A stretch of DNA of 64,000 nucleotides from Megascapheus bottae. Its lineage: Eukaryota > Chordata > Mammalia > Rodentia > Geomyidae. Below the pieces are notes generated by a model. That model saw only the letters and a list, made by a program, of their open reading frames with translations, was not told where the DNA came from and did no database searches. Location of the stretch: contig JANJXV010000101.1 of the NCBI GenBank assembly GCA_024803745.1, positions 2,163,001 to 2,227,000 of the forward strand, given 5' to 3'. Positions 12,510 through 23,157 of the stretch are shown here, one piece after another. The position numbers were made by a program, and so were the translations under genes. Each line of letters begins with the position of its first letter. Position 1 is the stretch's first letter.

Positions 12510-12990
12510 GTGAGTATCATTGCTGAATTAGGTCTCCCTTTGTTCTACCAGTTTTGTGATTTTCCGTCTTCTCCCCTAATCACTTACAAGACAAAGGGTA
12601 GAGAAATCAAAAACAGAGACAAAAGGGAAAAATCAGAAGAAAAAAAGAACTACAAACAGTATAATAAAAAGAAAACCTCTTGTTTTCATTTCTTGGAGTT
12701 CAATTCCATAAGCAGAAACATTCTCTATGATCATATGCACAAAATTACTGAGCCCTTGTGATCCTCTCCTAAGAATATCCTCCTTTGGTCTCCCTGTATG
12801 AATGCTTTAGAGTCCTGACCAAAGTATAATATTTTGTCTTTTACTATTCATAAAGTTTACATGTAGATTTATAGGCACATTCTAATTATTACAAGTGAGG
12901 AAAATCATGCACCCTATGTTTCTTTTGGTCTGGCTTACTTCATTTAATATAATTTTTTCCAAGTCTTTCTATTTCCATATGAATAGGGCA
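12510..12990 (-). mobile_element. Old L1 3' end (3' UTR and ORF2 terminus)
   Basis: The right end reads 'ttttggtctggcttacttca' then 'tccaagtctttctatttcc', the reverse complement of L1 ORF2 C-terminal codons (compare RKWKDLEKIILSEVSQTQ). The rest matches the 3' UTR pattern also seen at 15,850-16,110. It is more diverged than the L1 at 8,797-11,108. Counterpart is 57,383-57,866. Confidence 0.7.
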
Positions 12991-13639
12991 ATGAGACACT
13001 GCCTCTTGAAAAAGTAGTGAGACCTAATATACTGACATGCATATAATACTGGGTGACTAGGTCAAAGTGGACAGTCACAACATTCCCTTCACCATTAATC
13101 TGTGGGCACTCAGCAGCATTGCTTGGACGAATGACATCAGTCCCTAGTGAAATATAAATGTATCATTGCCTCCTAGTATTAAAATGTGTTTGCCGGGACT
13201 GTGTGAAGGTACTTTCATCTATTTCATGCAAAGAATAAGCCATGAAACATTTTTCTTCATTTAGTGCACATATACCATTGTAAGCTCTAAGCTTTATTAT
13301 TCCCTTTTTCACTAAGATAAAACCTATAAACTGTCTGGTTAGGAAAAGTGTTTTGCAGGTCGTCATACAACAAAAGAGATCACTGGCAAATTTGGCAGTT
13401 AATTGCCTCTGATTTCCAGAAGAAGCCACATGCTGACAATGATACAAATTGCCTTAGAAAACTACTTCTAAATAGAAGATATCAGACCAGAACATAAACC
13501 CAAATGAAGTGGATAACTTTACATGCTTCCCTAATCATCTTCATTCACAAGGAAGAAACTGACTGTTTTTTGTATAGTGAGAATTGGTGTCAAAATAATC
13601 ACATTTGTTAGATCATTTTTTGTGGTATATAATAGGCTT
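12991..13639. other. Non-coding DNA, no element recognised
   Basis: A 94-codon frame on the minus strand (13,163-13,447) is partly kept in copy B but has no recognisable domain. It is retained only because the DNA was duplicated. Confidence 0.5.
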
Positions 13640-13640
13640 T

Positions 13641-13836
13641 TTTTTTGGCTAGTCCTGGCGCTTGCACTTGGGGCCTGAGCACTGTCCTTGGGCTTTCCTC
13701 AAAGCTAGCACTCTACCACATCAACCACAGTACCATTTCTGGATTTTTCTGTGTATGTGGTATTGAGGAATCAACTCCAGGGCTTCTTCAAGAATGCTAG
13801 GCAAGCACTCTACCACTAGGCCACATTCCCAACCCC
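13641..13836 (-). mobile_element. IDL-Geo-like SINE, diverged
   Basis: Reverse-oriented dimer: 'ggctagtcctggcgcttgca' (Geo end) to 'ctctaccactaggccacatt' (IDL start). Flanking duplications are tataataggctttt (left, from 13,628) and tattataggctttt (right, from 13,838). Shared with copy B at 58,511-58,708. Confidence 0.85.
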
Positions 13837-14170
13837 CTATTATAGGCTTTTATGCCAGAATCTATATTATGGTTCCATACTCATAAAATAATTAATTTAA
13901 AATGCTTTGGACTCCAAAGAGAACTTTTCAGAGATTACGTCTAGTTGAATGAGCCACTCAATCAGAAATAAAACACAAAATTAGTTGGCCCATAGTTTTT
14001 CCAAAAATATGATACTATAGTTCTAATTTAATTTTTTATTAGTCAAACTTATGAACATACATTCAAAAAGTTTTACTACTAATGAGCCACTAATTCATAC
14101 AAAAAACAAATGCTTCTATTGTATTTGACCTAGTCTACAATTCATAAATTGTGAATAAAAATTATAAAAT
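13837..14170. other. AT-rich non-coding DNA
   Basis: Nothing recognised between the SINE and the next L1 fragment. Confidence 0.5.
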
Positions 14171-14325
14171 ATCTGAAATAGGACAGGAAAGGGGGAATAC
14201 AAGATGAGGGGATCAGGGGAGGGAAACTGGGACAAAAACATGAGAAGGGGTATCAATGTATGTGAAATAATGCACCTTCTATCTGGCAAATATAATGTAA
14301 CCCTTCTATTAATTATAATAAAAAG
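14171..14325 (+). mobile_element. L1 3' UTR fragment
   Basis: Severely 5'-truncated L1: 'gaaataggacaggaaagggg', 'atcaatgtatgtgaaataat', 'ccttctatctggcaaatata', ending 'aattataataaaaagg'. Counterpart is 59,043-59,198. Confidence 0.85.
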
Positions 14326-14950
14326 GAATATAAAATAAAAATTATAAAATATACAATTTAAGTATATAGTTATGAATGAAAAATTATGATAATCTCCATT
14401 TATTAATTCATCTACTTATCCAAAGAAATAAATGTTAAAAATCAATTATTAATAAAATAATTCATTAGGTACTGAATATTAGGTACTAAATATTTAAGTT
14501 TATTAATCAATAATTGTTTTTAATTGCAACTATTAAAGATACCAACTAAAACTGTAAGTTTTAAAATAATCAAAAAACTTAGGAACCCATGTACATAAAA
14601 GATTTTGATGTCTTTTCAATATTTATTACACTAAAGTCTGACCATTTAATTGGTTAAATGTTATCAATGTTTCTGCATTTCAAAATCCTAAACATTTTGA
14701 CAAATGTGCAAGATCATTAGTTGTACTGAAATTTCTTGGAGACACTATGAAATGTGTTCTCAATGGGATATTAATTAATTCAGAAATAAGTTTCTGTTGA
14801 TTACCCTCGAGCTAGACATAAATGTTAATAGAAGATCACTGCTTAAGAGATGATGAGATGTTTTTAAATAAAATGGACTGGAAGACTGGTTTTTGTTTTT
14901 ATTTTTTTAATGCCTCAATTGCCTGGCAATCACAGGGTTCTTTATTTTTT
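14326..14950. other. Very AT-rich non-coding DNA
   Basis: Dense in TTAATAAA-like runs; no element or gene recognised. Confidence 0.5.
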
Positions 14951-15070
14951 CTTTTCTTTTAATTGTATTTTATTGTCAAAATGATATATACAGGGGTTAC
15001 AGTAACATTCATCAGGTAGTGGGTACATTATTTCTTGAACATTGATACCCATTCCCATGTGTTTACTTCA
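14951..15070 (-). mobile_element. L1 3' end fragment
   Basis: Reverse complement of an L1 3' terminus: T-rich start, 'attgtcaaaatgatatatac', 'catcaggtagtgggtacatt', 'gaacattgatacccattccc'. Counterpart is 59,828-59,948. Confidence 0.75.
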
Positions 15071-15439
15071 TCTATTGCCAACATAGTTAAAAAGTAAAAG
15101 CAAGATTCTTAATTTACTCCATTGTATAAATTTCAGGAATACTGTGAAGAAGAACTACAGAATTACTCATACCATGGTGGTCAACTTTACTACAGACATC
15201 AGAAAAATGTTCTCATAGGAAATGTCACTTAAGCAAACCAGTAGTTGTCATATAGCAAAAGTGGTATAGGTAAAACTAGGAAGATAGGTTGAGAAGATAA
15301 AGCATGCCAGGTCTACGGGAAGCTCTGAGGCTGGAGAAGGCATAAAAACAGATGAGGCGGAAGGTAGGTGACTGTAAATGGAATGAACAGGTATGGGAAA
15401 GCCCTTGCTATATGAACTCTTAAATATGTGTGTATGTAT
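15071..15439. other. Non-coding DNA
   Basis: No gene or recognisable repeat. Confidence 0.5.
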
Positions 15440-16515
15440 TTGTAGGGTAATGTGCAGAGGGTTGCTGTTACATAAGTCAGGTATTGAATACATTTTTAAC
15501 AGTGTCACCCCTTCCCTTGCTCTCTCCCAGTTTTTCCCTCATCCTCACCTGGTGAGTATCACTGCTGCAATTCTTTAACCTTTAGTCCCATCCTCTCAAA
15601 AACAGATTAACAAAACAAAAACAAACAGCAACAAATTATTTTTTTTGCCAGTCCTGGGCTTGAGCTCAGAGCCTGAGCCCTGTCCTTGGACTTTCTCAAG
15701 ACTAAAGTTCTACCACTTGAGCCTCAACACCACTTCTGGCTTTTTTCTATGTATGTGGTACTGAGGAATCGAACCCGCATCTTCATGCATGCTAGGCAAG
15801 CACTCTACCACTAGGCCAAACTCCTGGCCCAACAAATTTTTTAAAATACCCTCTTCTTTCTGCTTCCTTGAGTTCAATAGATATTATTTTATATGTACAT
15901 AGCTATTGAATCTTTGTGATCCTCTGCCAAGAATATCCTCCTTTGGTCTCACTGTGTCAATGTCTGGAGACCTGTATAATTTATCATATCCCAGTGTATT
16001 TTTTATCTTGTAATATTGAGTGTGTTTACTTGCAGATTGATAGGCATATGTTAGTTACCACAAATAAGAGAAATCAAGCAGTCTGTTTCTTTGGGTTTGG
16101 CTTACTTCACTTAATATACAGAAATACAAATACAAAGAACGTTGAGATTCTACCTTACTGGAGTTAAAATGGCCATTATCAAAAAAGTAATAATAACAAA
16201 TACTGGTAGGGTGTGGCCAAAAGGAACTCTACTACACTACTGGTAAGAATGTGAACTTGTTCAACCACTCTGGAAAGCAGTACAGAGGTTCCTCCAAGTT
16301 GAAACATTAGAGCTTCCCTATGATCCAGCAATTCTACTTCTGGGTGTTTATCCAATATAACACAAACGAGGCACAAGCATATGCACCACAGCATTGATTA
16401 TCATAGGCAAGATATAGAATCAGATGCCCCTCACTGGATAAATGGGTCACAAAAATCTGGTATGTATACAAAATGCAATTCTACTCTTCCATCAGAGAGA
16501 ATGATTTTGTACCAT
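15440..16515 (-). mobile_element. Old L1 with inverted 5' segment, split by a SINE
   Basis: 15,440-16,118 reads as the reverse complement of an L1 3' end, ending at 'tttggcttacttcacttaat' (ORF2 'LSEVSQT' region). 16,119-16,515 reads forward as ORF2 sequence lying just upstream of that point (gaaatacaaatacaaagaac ... ctctggaaagcagtacagag ... gagagaatgattttgtacc). A minus-strand L1 whose 5' segment is flipped is the classic product of twin priming. A SINE sits inside at 15,638-15,829. Shared with copy B, where 106 bp of the inverted part are deleted. Confidence 0.75.
15638..15829 (-). mobile_element. IDL-Geo-like SINE inside an old L1
   Basis: Poly(T), then 'gccagtcctgggcttgagct' through 'ctctaccactaggccaaact'. 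The B-box complement 'gaatcgaaccc' is intact. Target duplication is caacaaatt at 15,629-15,637 and 15,830-15,838. Shared with copy B. Confidence 0.9.
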
Positions 16516-17460
16516 AGAAACTCATAAATCAAAACTGAAGCTCTGATCTTTGTCCTGGGTGGCAGAGGAATGTAGTACAAGTCTTCCAAGTGTGCTGGCA
16601 ATGAGAAGGAAGGGTTTGGGCAGGAGTTGGTAAAATGTTATGGCATCAAATATGGCTTTACTTTACCAAGATGCTTAATCCCATGTAATTACAGGGATAT
16701 TTTCCTACTACACTAATTGCAGAGAGAGTTATTCTTAAATTTCAAAATCCTTTCATGTATGTAGGGATATGAACTACATTTGCTGTCACAGAATTATTAC
16801 ACACAGATTACTTCTTGCTTTCTAATTTATCAATCATTTTATCATGACAACTTTTGTACAGTTTTAAGATCTTCAGAATTTCATATTACTAATTATGATA
16901 AAAAGAAATCATGTATCATGTAACCTTAACCTATAGGTGAGTCTTGACCCCCAGAGGAAACTAGCTAAGTCCCTTCTCACCTAACTACAAGATTCTCTCC
17001 CCATTTCCCTGCCACAGAGCCTCCTAGATCAAGGTGATTTGCATGAGTCCTGCTCTTTCCTGAGATTTATGTATCAGTTCTGTGCCTGCCCTTCAAATGC
17101 CTCAAAAAAGGTAAACCCTTCCACACACAGGAACAGAGGGCATCCATGCCTGAATCTAGTCACCTCCCACAGCTCCTGTCTTCTCATACAATGTCCTTCT
17201 TCTTGTAAACTTGAGTAACTATTATAAACTACTGCCATGTCCATCTGTACAATGCTGTGATCCCTATATTCATCCATCTCTAGAAACTTAAGGCAGAATC
17301 TATCCACCACAAAGGACATGAGCAGGCAGTCATAAAACTGACAATTGGAGAAAGAAAACAGCCTGGGAAAATATGTTTGAAAGTGATGAAGTGCTTTACA
17401 AATATAAATGAGACCTCTATATTAAGCAAAGTTTCCCTATTTTTACTTGGAAAGTACCCT
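16516..17460. other. Non-coding DNA
   Basis: An 81-codon minus-strand frame (17,074-17,319) is partly kept in copy B but shows no domain. No repeat recognised. Confidence 0.5.
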
Positions 17461-17625
17461 GCACTGCTTTATAGATAATTGAGGCCAACACAATGAACTT
17501 GTTTCTTTCTAATGGTTGTTTCTCCCAAGATCATACAATTACTAAGCATTAAAGCTGGGATTTAAAATGTTTTGTTTGTCTGAACCCCAGGCCTTTATTG
17601 CTTCTATTCTACCATTTTGCTATCA
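17461..17625 (-). mobile_element. MIR SINE, ancient
   Basis: Follows the reverse-complement MIR pattern: 'gataattgaggcc', 'caagatcatacaattactaa', 'aagctgggatttaaa', 'tctgaaccccaggc', 'ttctaccat'. MIR is an ancient mammal-wide SINE. Counterpart is about 62,206-62,370. Confidence 0.7.
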
Positions 17626-17859
17626 TGTACCCCTCCCCCACACTCCTTCCAGAACAAAATGCAATAAATGATTACTATTTCTATTTAAAGGAATATAAAC
17701 AATCAAGAAATGATTTTCTTAAAAATGATTTGTCATTATTCTCCTACTATCCACCCAGAAGCGTAGGAAAATAACCACATACAAAGCTTTTAGGCCTAGT
17801 TCCTCCATCACTGTCATCTTCTGACAGGTACAAATAGAAGATCTAACACATGAAAGGTC

Positions 17860-17932
17860 TAACACACACACACACACAATAACACAACACATGAAAGGTA
17901 TAACACACGCACACACACACACACACACACAC
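17860..17932 (+). repeat. (CA)n microsatellite with duplicated flank
   Basis: Two CA runs (17,861-17,878 and 17,902-17,932), each preceded by 'aacacatgaaaggt(c/a)taacac'. The flank and the run were therefore duplicated together. CA runs are shorter in copy B (about 62,608-62,667). Confidence 0.9.
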
Positions 17933-18620
17933 AATAACACAATACATGGCTACGATTGCTGCCTACTCCACACAGCCTTGTGAAATTGCTAATTCTCATA
18001 TAAAGAAGAGGAGATTTTTCTCTACTCAATCAACACAGAGTGCATGTGCACCAAAAAGAAAGTGTAGTCATAATATTTTAACTGGGAAACCACAGATTAT
18101 GCTGTTACTGTTATAATGTTTAAATGTATTCATGACACCATTTATTTAGCACCCAACTTGGCCAATGTCTTGGGAAGATGTTTCAAAAAGCAAAGTCTAG
18201 TGTGTTAAGAAAGTACTGATAAGTGAACGTGATCATTACTCACGTGTGCCAGGGTCTGAAGTGTGGACTGTTAGGCCAAGGGAGGGTCCAGAATGCAGTG
18301 CTGGAACAATCCTGTGGCCAGCTTCAATCTGGAAAATAAAAGATGACCACGTTATCTTACACTAGCAAATTAAATGCAGACATTGCTCATAGTATCAGGA
18401 ATCAAAAGCAAGCTTGTGCTTCTTCTACATAATCTTCAACGTGGAGAAAAGACTTTCGTGTTTATTGTGACATTTACATTCCACATAAGCTTGTATAAAA
18501 CTAAATGGCAATATAAAGTATTTAGTCATGATTAGTCAGAATTAACAACAATTCAAAACCCAAGTTAGCAAAGTAGAGAAGCTCTTTCTTCTCAAAAGTC
18601 AGCTATGCCTTCTATAACTG
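17933..18620. other. Non-coding DNA
   Basis: No element recognised; closely matched in copy B. Confidence 0.5.

Positions 18621-18661
<41 letters not shown>
18621..18661 (+). repeat. (CA)n microsatellite
   Basis: About 18 CA units with one interruption near the start. Copy B has a similar run at 63,355-63,389. Confidence 0.95.
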
Positions 18662-18663
<2 letters not shown>

Positions 18664-19705
18664 CAAGTGCATGCATTTTGCCTTTCTAAATTCATACTAC
18701 TCAGGCAATTTTCCAAATAAGAAAAATTGTAGAAAGAGGAGGAAGCGCTGGATTTTATTTAAGTCACCAGCATCTACTGAGTGTCTAATGTCTACTTGGA
18801 ACCTGGTGCACTTTGAACATATATGTTAACTCAAATGTACACCATCTCTCAAATATGCCCCATGGTTAGCAAGAAGCAGAGATCGGCCTACCACTTTATT
18901 CTGACTTTTTTGATTCCATACCGTTCACTGGTAAACATTTGAGTCTTTCCACATGTGAACTGGCTGCTTCATCACCAGATGGAAAGCTCACTGAAGAAAG
19001 AACTCCTTCCTATCTGCTCCATGCACAGCTGTATACCCTGCCCTTCATAGGGACCTTCTATGTTGAATATGTACTATAATATGAAGAGGTTTCCCATACA
19101 ACTCTCAGCAGCAATGATTCATCAGAACTCAACAATTAAGCAAAAAGCTGTATTCTTTGGGGGTATAGTTTATTACAGCACAACGAGACTATTACTAGCA
19201 AACAAAAAAAAAAAGCCTCCTATGTCAGAGTCCAGAGACCAAGCACGGTTTCTGTTATCCTCTCCCAGTGGACTAGCACAGACCATACTTAATTTCCCCA
19301 GCCATGATGTATGACAACCGACATCGAACACTGTCAGCCAGAGAAGTTTACTTGAGCCCTCTTGTCCAGGGGTCTTGCCCCTGTTAATCAAATAGGAATA
19401 AAACTCCTATGAAACTGACATTATCAAGTCAATCTCTAGCCTCTTCTAAGGCCAAAGTGATAAGGCAATGACCCCATCAGCCTCAAGTGTGAGTCAATAC
19501 TTCATTGCACAGAGTCAATACTTCAATGCTAAGAGAATGCAAGGTGAGGGATTTTTGCAAACAGCGCGCAACAATACCATAAAAAAAAGATGGAGCCTCG
19601 TTCTGAAAATATGAGAAAATATCCCTGTGGACAATGGTAGATACCCAGAGTTGGAACATGAATGGGGGTTAACAAAAGCCAGAGGTTTATAAATGGAGGC
19701 CAGAG
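18662..19705. other. Non-coding DNA spanning the last visible matched base
   Basis: The part up to 19,277 matches copy B, which then meets the window edge. Whether 19,278 onward is also duplicated beyond base 64,000 cannot be seen. Confidence 0.6.
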
Positions 19706-19887
19706 GGTTAGAAGTTTGGCCTAGTGGTAGAGTGCTTGCCTAATATGAGCCAAGACCCGGATTTGATTCCTCAGTACAACATACACAGAAAAAAGCCAGA
19801 AGTGGTGCTGTGACTCAAGTGGTAGAGCTCTACCTTGAGGAAGCCAAAGGACAGTGCTCAGGTCCTCAGTTAAACCCAGGACTGGCA
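19706..19887 (+). mobile_element. IDL-Geo-like SINE, well-preserved dimer
   Basis: Clear tRNA-like left monomer: A box 'tggcctagtggtagagtgc' and a slightly decayed B box 'ggatttgattcc'. An A-rich linker leads to Geo 'gccagaagtggtgctgtgac' through 'cccaggactggcaaag'. The tail is ataaataaat. Flanks aaatggaggccaga (from 19,691) and aataaggccagatg (from 19,898) look like a diverged target duplication. Confidence 0.9.
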
Positions 19888-20719
19888 AAGATAAATAAAT
19901 AAGGCCAGATGTATAAAGAGAAAGGAAAAGAGAGGTGGCAGAGGCATGCAAAGTGAATAAACAACATATGAAGATCTAGAGACACAAATTTTCAAAATGT
20001 ATGCATTTAAATTCATCTTTCAACTCTTAGGTGCATCCCTTTGTATTTTATATCAAGAAAAAACAACTCCTTACTTTGGCCAATGCATTTTAAATTCCAA
20101 TCTTAGTCTTATGCTGCTGTTTATCTAATCAAATATATTTATTGAGAGTTACTATGTATTAAACATAACACAGAATACTGTCAATATAACTATAAACCTC
20201 ACTATTAATGGGGCATTTTATCTAAAACGAATTGGCGCTGTTTTACAAGTTGGGATTATAAAAGAAAGGAAAACTGTAAATTGGAATAATAGGTTAAGTT
20301 GAACTGCTGTCATTAAGATTATAATGATCTAAAAGAAGTTAGACAGGTAACAGACAGAGGATAGGAAGAAGACAATGGACAGCAGTACTGGAAAAGCTTC
20401 ATTGCAGCTTATGAAAGGAACTAGCCGGGGAAACTTGAAGTGCTCCCGGAGTAGAAAGGAAATTAATACTCCTGGGCAGACAGCAAAAGAAATGGTAAGG
20501 GAGACATCTCATGGTAGAAGGCCTTCTGGAAGAAGGAAAGGAAGAATCCTTAGTTCTTAATGCAAAGTGAGGGTTACAGAGGGAGTTCTAGAACTATTCA
20601 GTTTTTTTTGTAAGAACAGCTGTAAGTTTAAGGATATCTGTGAGATAAATTTCTGTCCTGAACATGGTGTTTTCTCATCATCCAATATGGCACCACAGAC
20701 ACATGCATGTACATGAACA
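19888..20719. other. Non-coding DNA
   Basis: No gene or repeat recognised. Bases 20,340-20,600 are moderately GC-rich and purine-biased; a 61-codon frame there has no recognisable domain. Confidence 0.5.
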
Positions 20720-21003
20720 CTCTCTCCCTCCCTGTCTCTGTCTCTGTCTCTCTCTCTCTCTTTCCCTCCCTCCTGTCTCTGTCTCTGTCTCTCTCTTGCT
20801 CTCTCTCTCTGTCTCTCTCCCTCCCTCCTGTCTCTGTCTCTCTCTTTCTCTCTGTCTCTCTCCCTCCCTCTTGGCACTGGCTCTGTCTCTGTCTCTGTCT
20901 GTCTCTGTCTCTGTCTGTCTCTTTCTCTGTCTCTGTCTCTCTCTCTCTTGCTCTCTGTCTCTGTCTGTCTCTGTCTGTCTCTGTCTCTCTGTGTCTCTCT
21001 CTG

Positions 21004-21055
<52 letters not shown>

Positions 21056-21059
21056 TCTC
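20720..21059 (+). repeat. CT-rich satellite built on CTCTGT
   Basis: About 340 bp of CTCTGT, CT and CCCTCC units in a higher-order pattern. A block ending in 'ctctccctccctcctgtctc' recurs three times before the pattern turns to nearly pure CTCTGT/CT. Long frames on both strands (Leu/Ser/Val or Arg/Glu/Asp rich) are artefacts of the repeat. Confidence 0.97.
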
Positions 21060-21275
21060 AGTGATTTTGTGCCTTTCCAAGAGCAGACTAGTGCTGTATG
21101 ACTCCCACAAGCTATGAGACAAGAAGAGGTCCTGCATTTACTTAACAAGCGGCAGAACCCAGGAGTGATATAATCAAGTCTCCATCACTGGTAACCTTGT
21201 AAGTCAAAGATTCAGACTTCCTAATGCTACATTTTCCAAAACTTAGTTTTGAATCCATTAGTCTAAAATGTGATA

Positions 21276-21280
<5 letters not shown>
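21060..21280. other. Spacer between two CT repeats
   Basis: Unique sequence, no element recognised. Confidence 0.5.
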
Positions 21281-21333
<53 letters not shown>

Positions 21334-21378
21334 CAGATAGATAGATAAATAGATACATATAGATACATAAATACATAT
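21281..21378 (+). repeat. (CT)n followed by a GATA/GATACATA microsatellite
   Basis: About 25 CT units (21,281-21,331) run directly into 'agatagatagataaatagat' and ATACATA-like repeats. Confidence 0.95.
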
Positions 21379-21707
21379 GGTAAGTATATATACAGTGAAT
21401 TTATTTTAAAACACAAAGAAGATAAGGGTTGAGGTGCTTGCACTCAAAATGCAAAGCCTTTCAAAATGACATAGTGATGAATTAAATTCTGTATGTTCTC
21501 TCAGAAGGAGAAGCAAGAAGTGTCCCTAACAAGGAGAAAAGTTTAAAAAGCATAGAGAAAACATTATCATCAGTTCCTCTCCTTTGGCTTTGTAGTTGAG
21601 TAGGATGAGAACCCCTATCCCTCTGACAGATTTCCTGTTTTGCACTATGCTACAATTACTCCACTGGTTAAACAGTGATTTTAAAAAATAAAAGAGAGAG
21701 GGGACAG

Positions 21708-21716
21708 AAGATGGCG
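21708..21716 (+). promoter_or_regulatory. YY1-like site (AAGATGGCG)
   Basis: Lies about 10 bp from the 5' edge of the putative L1 5' UTR. In human L1 a YY1 site near +13 to +21 sets the transcription start; placement here is comparable. Confidence 0.55.
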
Positions 21717-22081
21717 CCGAGACAATAGGGACGCTGCCTAGTTCTCTCTCACAAAAAGAGAGAACCAGGGAGTCCCACGAGCCAATTATCTTAAGAAATC
21801 CACACCAACAAACTTAAAAAGCAACAGAGAAGGCCTCAAAGTGGAAAAGAAATCCAGATAAAGCTCACATCCAACTTTCTCAAAGAATTCGGAACGTGAG
21901 GACCCCTCCCCCACATCCCTCTGCCAGTTCCAAGCCACGGAAAGCTGTGGCTGGCAGCTCCCTCCCTCAGGCCATTGACTGGAGATTGACAGGTGGGCTA
22001 CCTAAGACCCAGCACCCCACCAAGGGAGGGGGAGGTGCCCCAACTCCCACCCGCCCAAAGGGCTTAACTCCCAGCCCTCTG

Positions 22082-22086
22082 ATTGG
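22082..22086 (+). promoter_or_regulatory. Inverted CCAAT box (ATTGG) in the GC-rich segment
   Basis: 'tgattggagactga' at 22,080 is the second copy of an internal repeat whose first copy reads 'tgactggagattga' at 21,977. The CCAAT match may be chance. Confidence 0.25.
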
Positions 22087-23157
22087 AGACTGACAAGCAG
22101 GCGGACCCTAAGATTCCTCTCCCAGGCCACTGGATCTGGAGAGTGGAGGATGCTGGGACCCGGCCTTACAACAGTGGGTAGGGTGTGCGGGAAAATAGGA
22201 GCCAGCATCTGTCCCCCCTCAATTCTTGAGTGGGGCATCCCCGCAGCTGGGAATCCTGAGGAAGACAGCACCAAGAGGCCCCCTACAGTCACAGACTCTC
22301 ACAAAGCAGTGGAAACACAGCAGGGATCTGAAGGGCCAAACAGCAGCCAAGCTCCCCTTCTGAGAATCAGAAAGGCGCAGCCCCGCCCTTGGAGCCCACT
22401 TCCTCAGCTGGGCCCCACCCCTGGGAACAAAGCGGTCTCCTGTTGGTCCTACAGAGAGTCCCTGGAAACTCTCAATCCCCAGACCCTTGGCTGGGGGCCG
22501 CCCCTGGAAGCAGCAAAGGAAAAACATCTGCCCAGCACGTTCAGACTGAAGCTCCCAGATCCATCCCATGGTCCACTGAGAGGCCACTGGTTGGGCTAAG
22601 ACCTAGTCGTGCAGCAACACATAAGTTTTATTCTAATACTTTCCAAACTTTGTACTCAAATACGCTACCTACTTACCAACTTAGGTCAGTTATCCTCACG
22701 CTATACCTTTTCTTCATTACTACAATATTCTTACACTATTACGTTAATCCTCTTGTACCTCCCCTGACCTCTCTCATTCTATTTATCTATCTCTGGACCT
22801 CTCTTCGTCTTTCAACCCTTAATACTGCATGGATCTACACTTGATGGCTGTTGAGCAATACTGTATATCTAGGTGTTTAATTATTCTCTAGGCTCAGAGG
22901 GACTTAAGGCAATAGAAATTAGATTGAGAGGCTTATTGTTTTGGGTATAAATCGCTTATCAGTGGATGTATTAGACTGGTCTGTAACTGCACAAAAAGAA
23001 AGAGTGATAACACCAATCAAAACTTATGAAAATCTAGTGTCTGCCAGCTACAGAGGTTAAGGATGGTTATATCTGAAAAACTATAATTGTGTTCAGTATT
23101 AATCTTGCTCCCATTTTCAAATGGGCAGAACAAGAAACTCAAGAAAAATGTCTCAAC

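Larger units (their letters stand above)
1..19277 (+). repeat. Segmental duplication, copy A (direct orientation)
   Basis: This segment aligns end to end with 44,898-64,000 in the same orientation. Unique sequence and inserted L1 and SINE elements occur in the same order in both. Base 1 corresponds to about 44,898 and base 19,277 to 64,000, so the offset falls from 44,897 to 44,723 through indels. In a sample (2,341-2,880 against about 47,840-48,371) I count six substitutions and one 7-bp gap. The left end is the window edge, so the boundary is unseen. I see no gene in it. Confidence 0.97.
21698..23157 (+). mobile_element. Putative L1 5' UTR/promoter with start of ORF1
   Basis: Starts abruptly at 'ggggacagaagatggcgccg' after an A-rich flank. 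About 900 bp of GC-rich, CpG-containing sequence follow, unlike anything else in the window, then a more AT-rich stretch and an ATG at 23,121. That ATG opens a short basic peptide beginning MGRTRNSRK, which resembles an L1 ORF1p N-terminus only in style. A YY1-like site at the very start is typical of L1 5' UTRs. The element stops at about 23,157 against an inverted L1 3' UTR. Identification is inference; it could be another GC-rich element. Confidence 0.5.

Noticed and set aside
19712..19785. tRNA-like sequence with A and B boxes
   Set aside because: It is the left monomer of a SINE: it continues into Geo and an A-rich tail, has target repeats and cannot fold as a normal tRNA with all conserved positions.
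20557..21148. Frames of 106-156 codons on both strands
   Set aside because: Created by the CT-rich satellite; compositions are Leu/Ser/Val or Arg/Glu/Asp repeats.
22150..22844. Several overlapping frames of 96-151 codons on both strands
   Set aside because: The GC-rich putative L1 5' UTR has few stop codons; frames overlap on both strands with no domain or conserved start.
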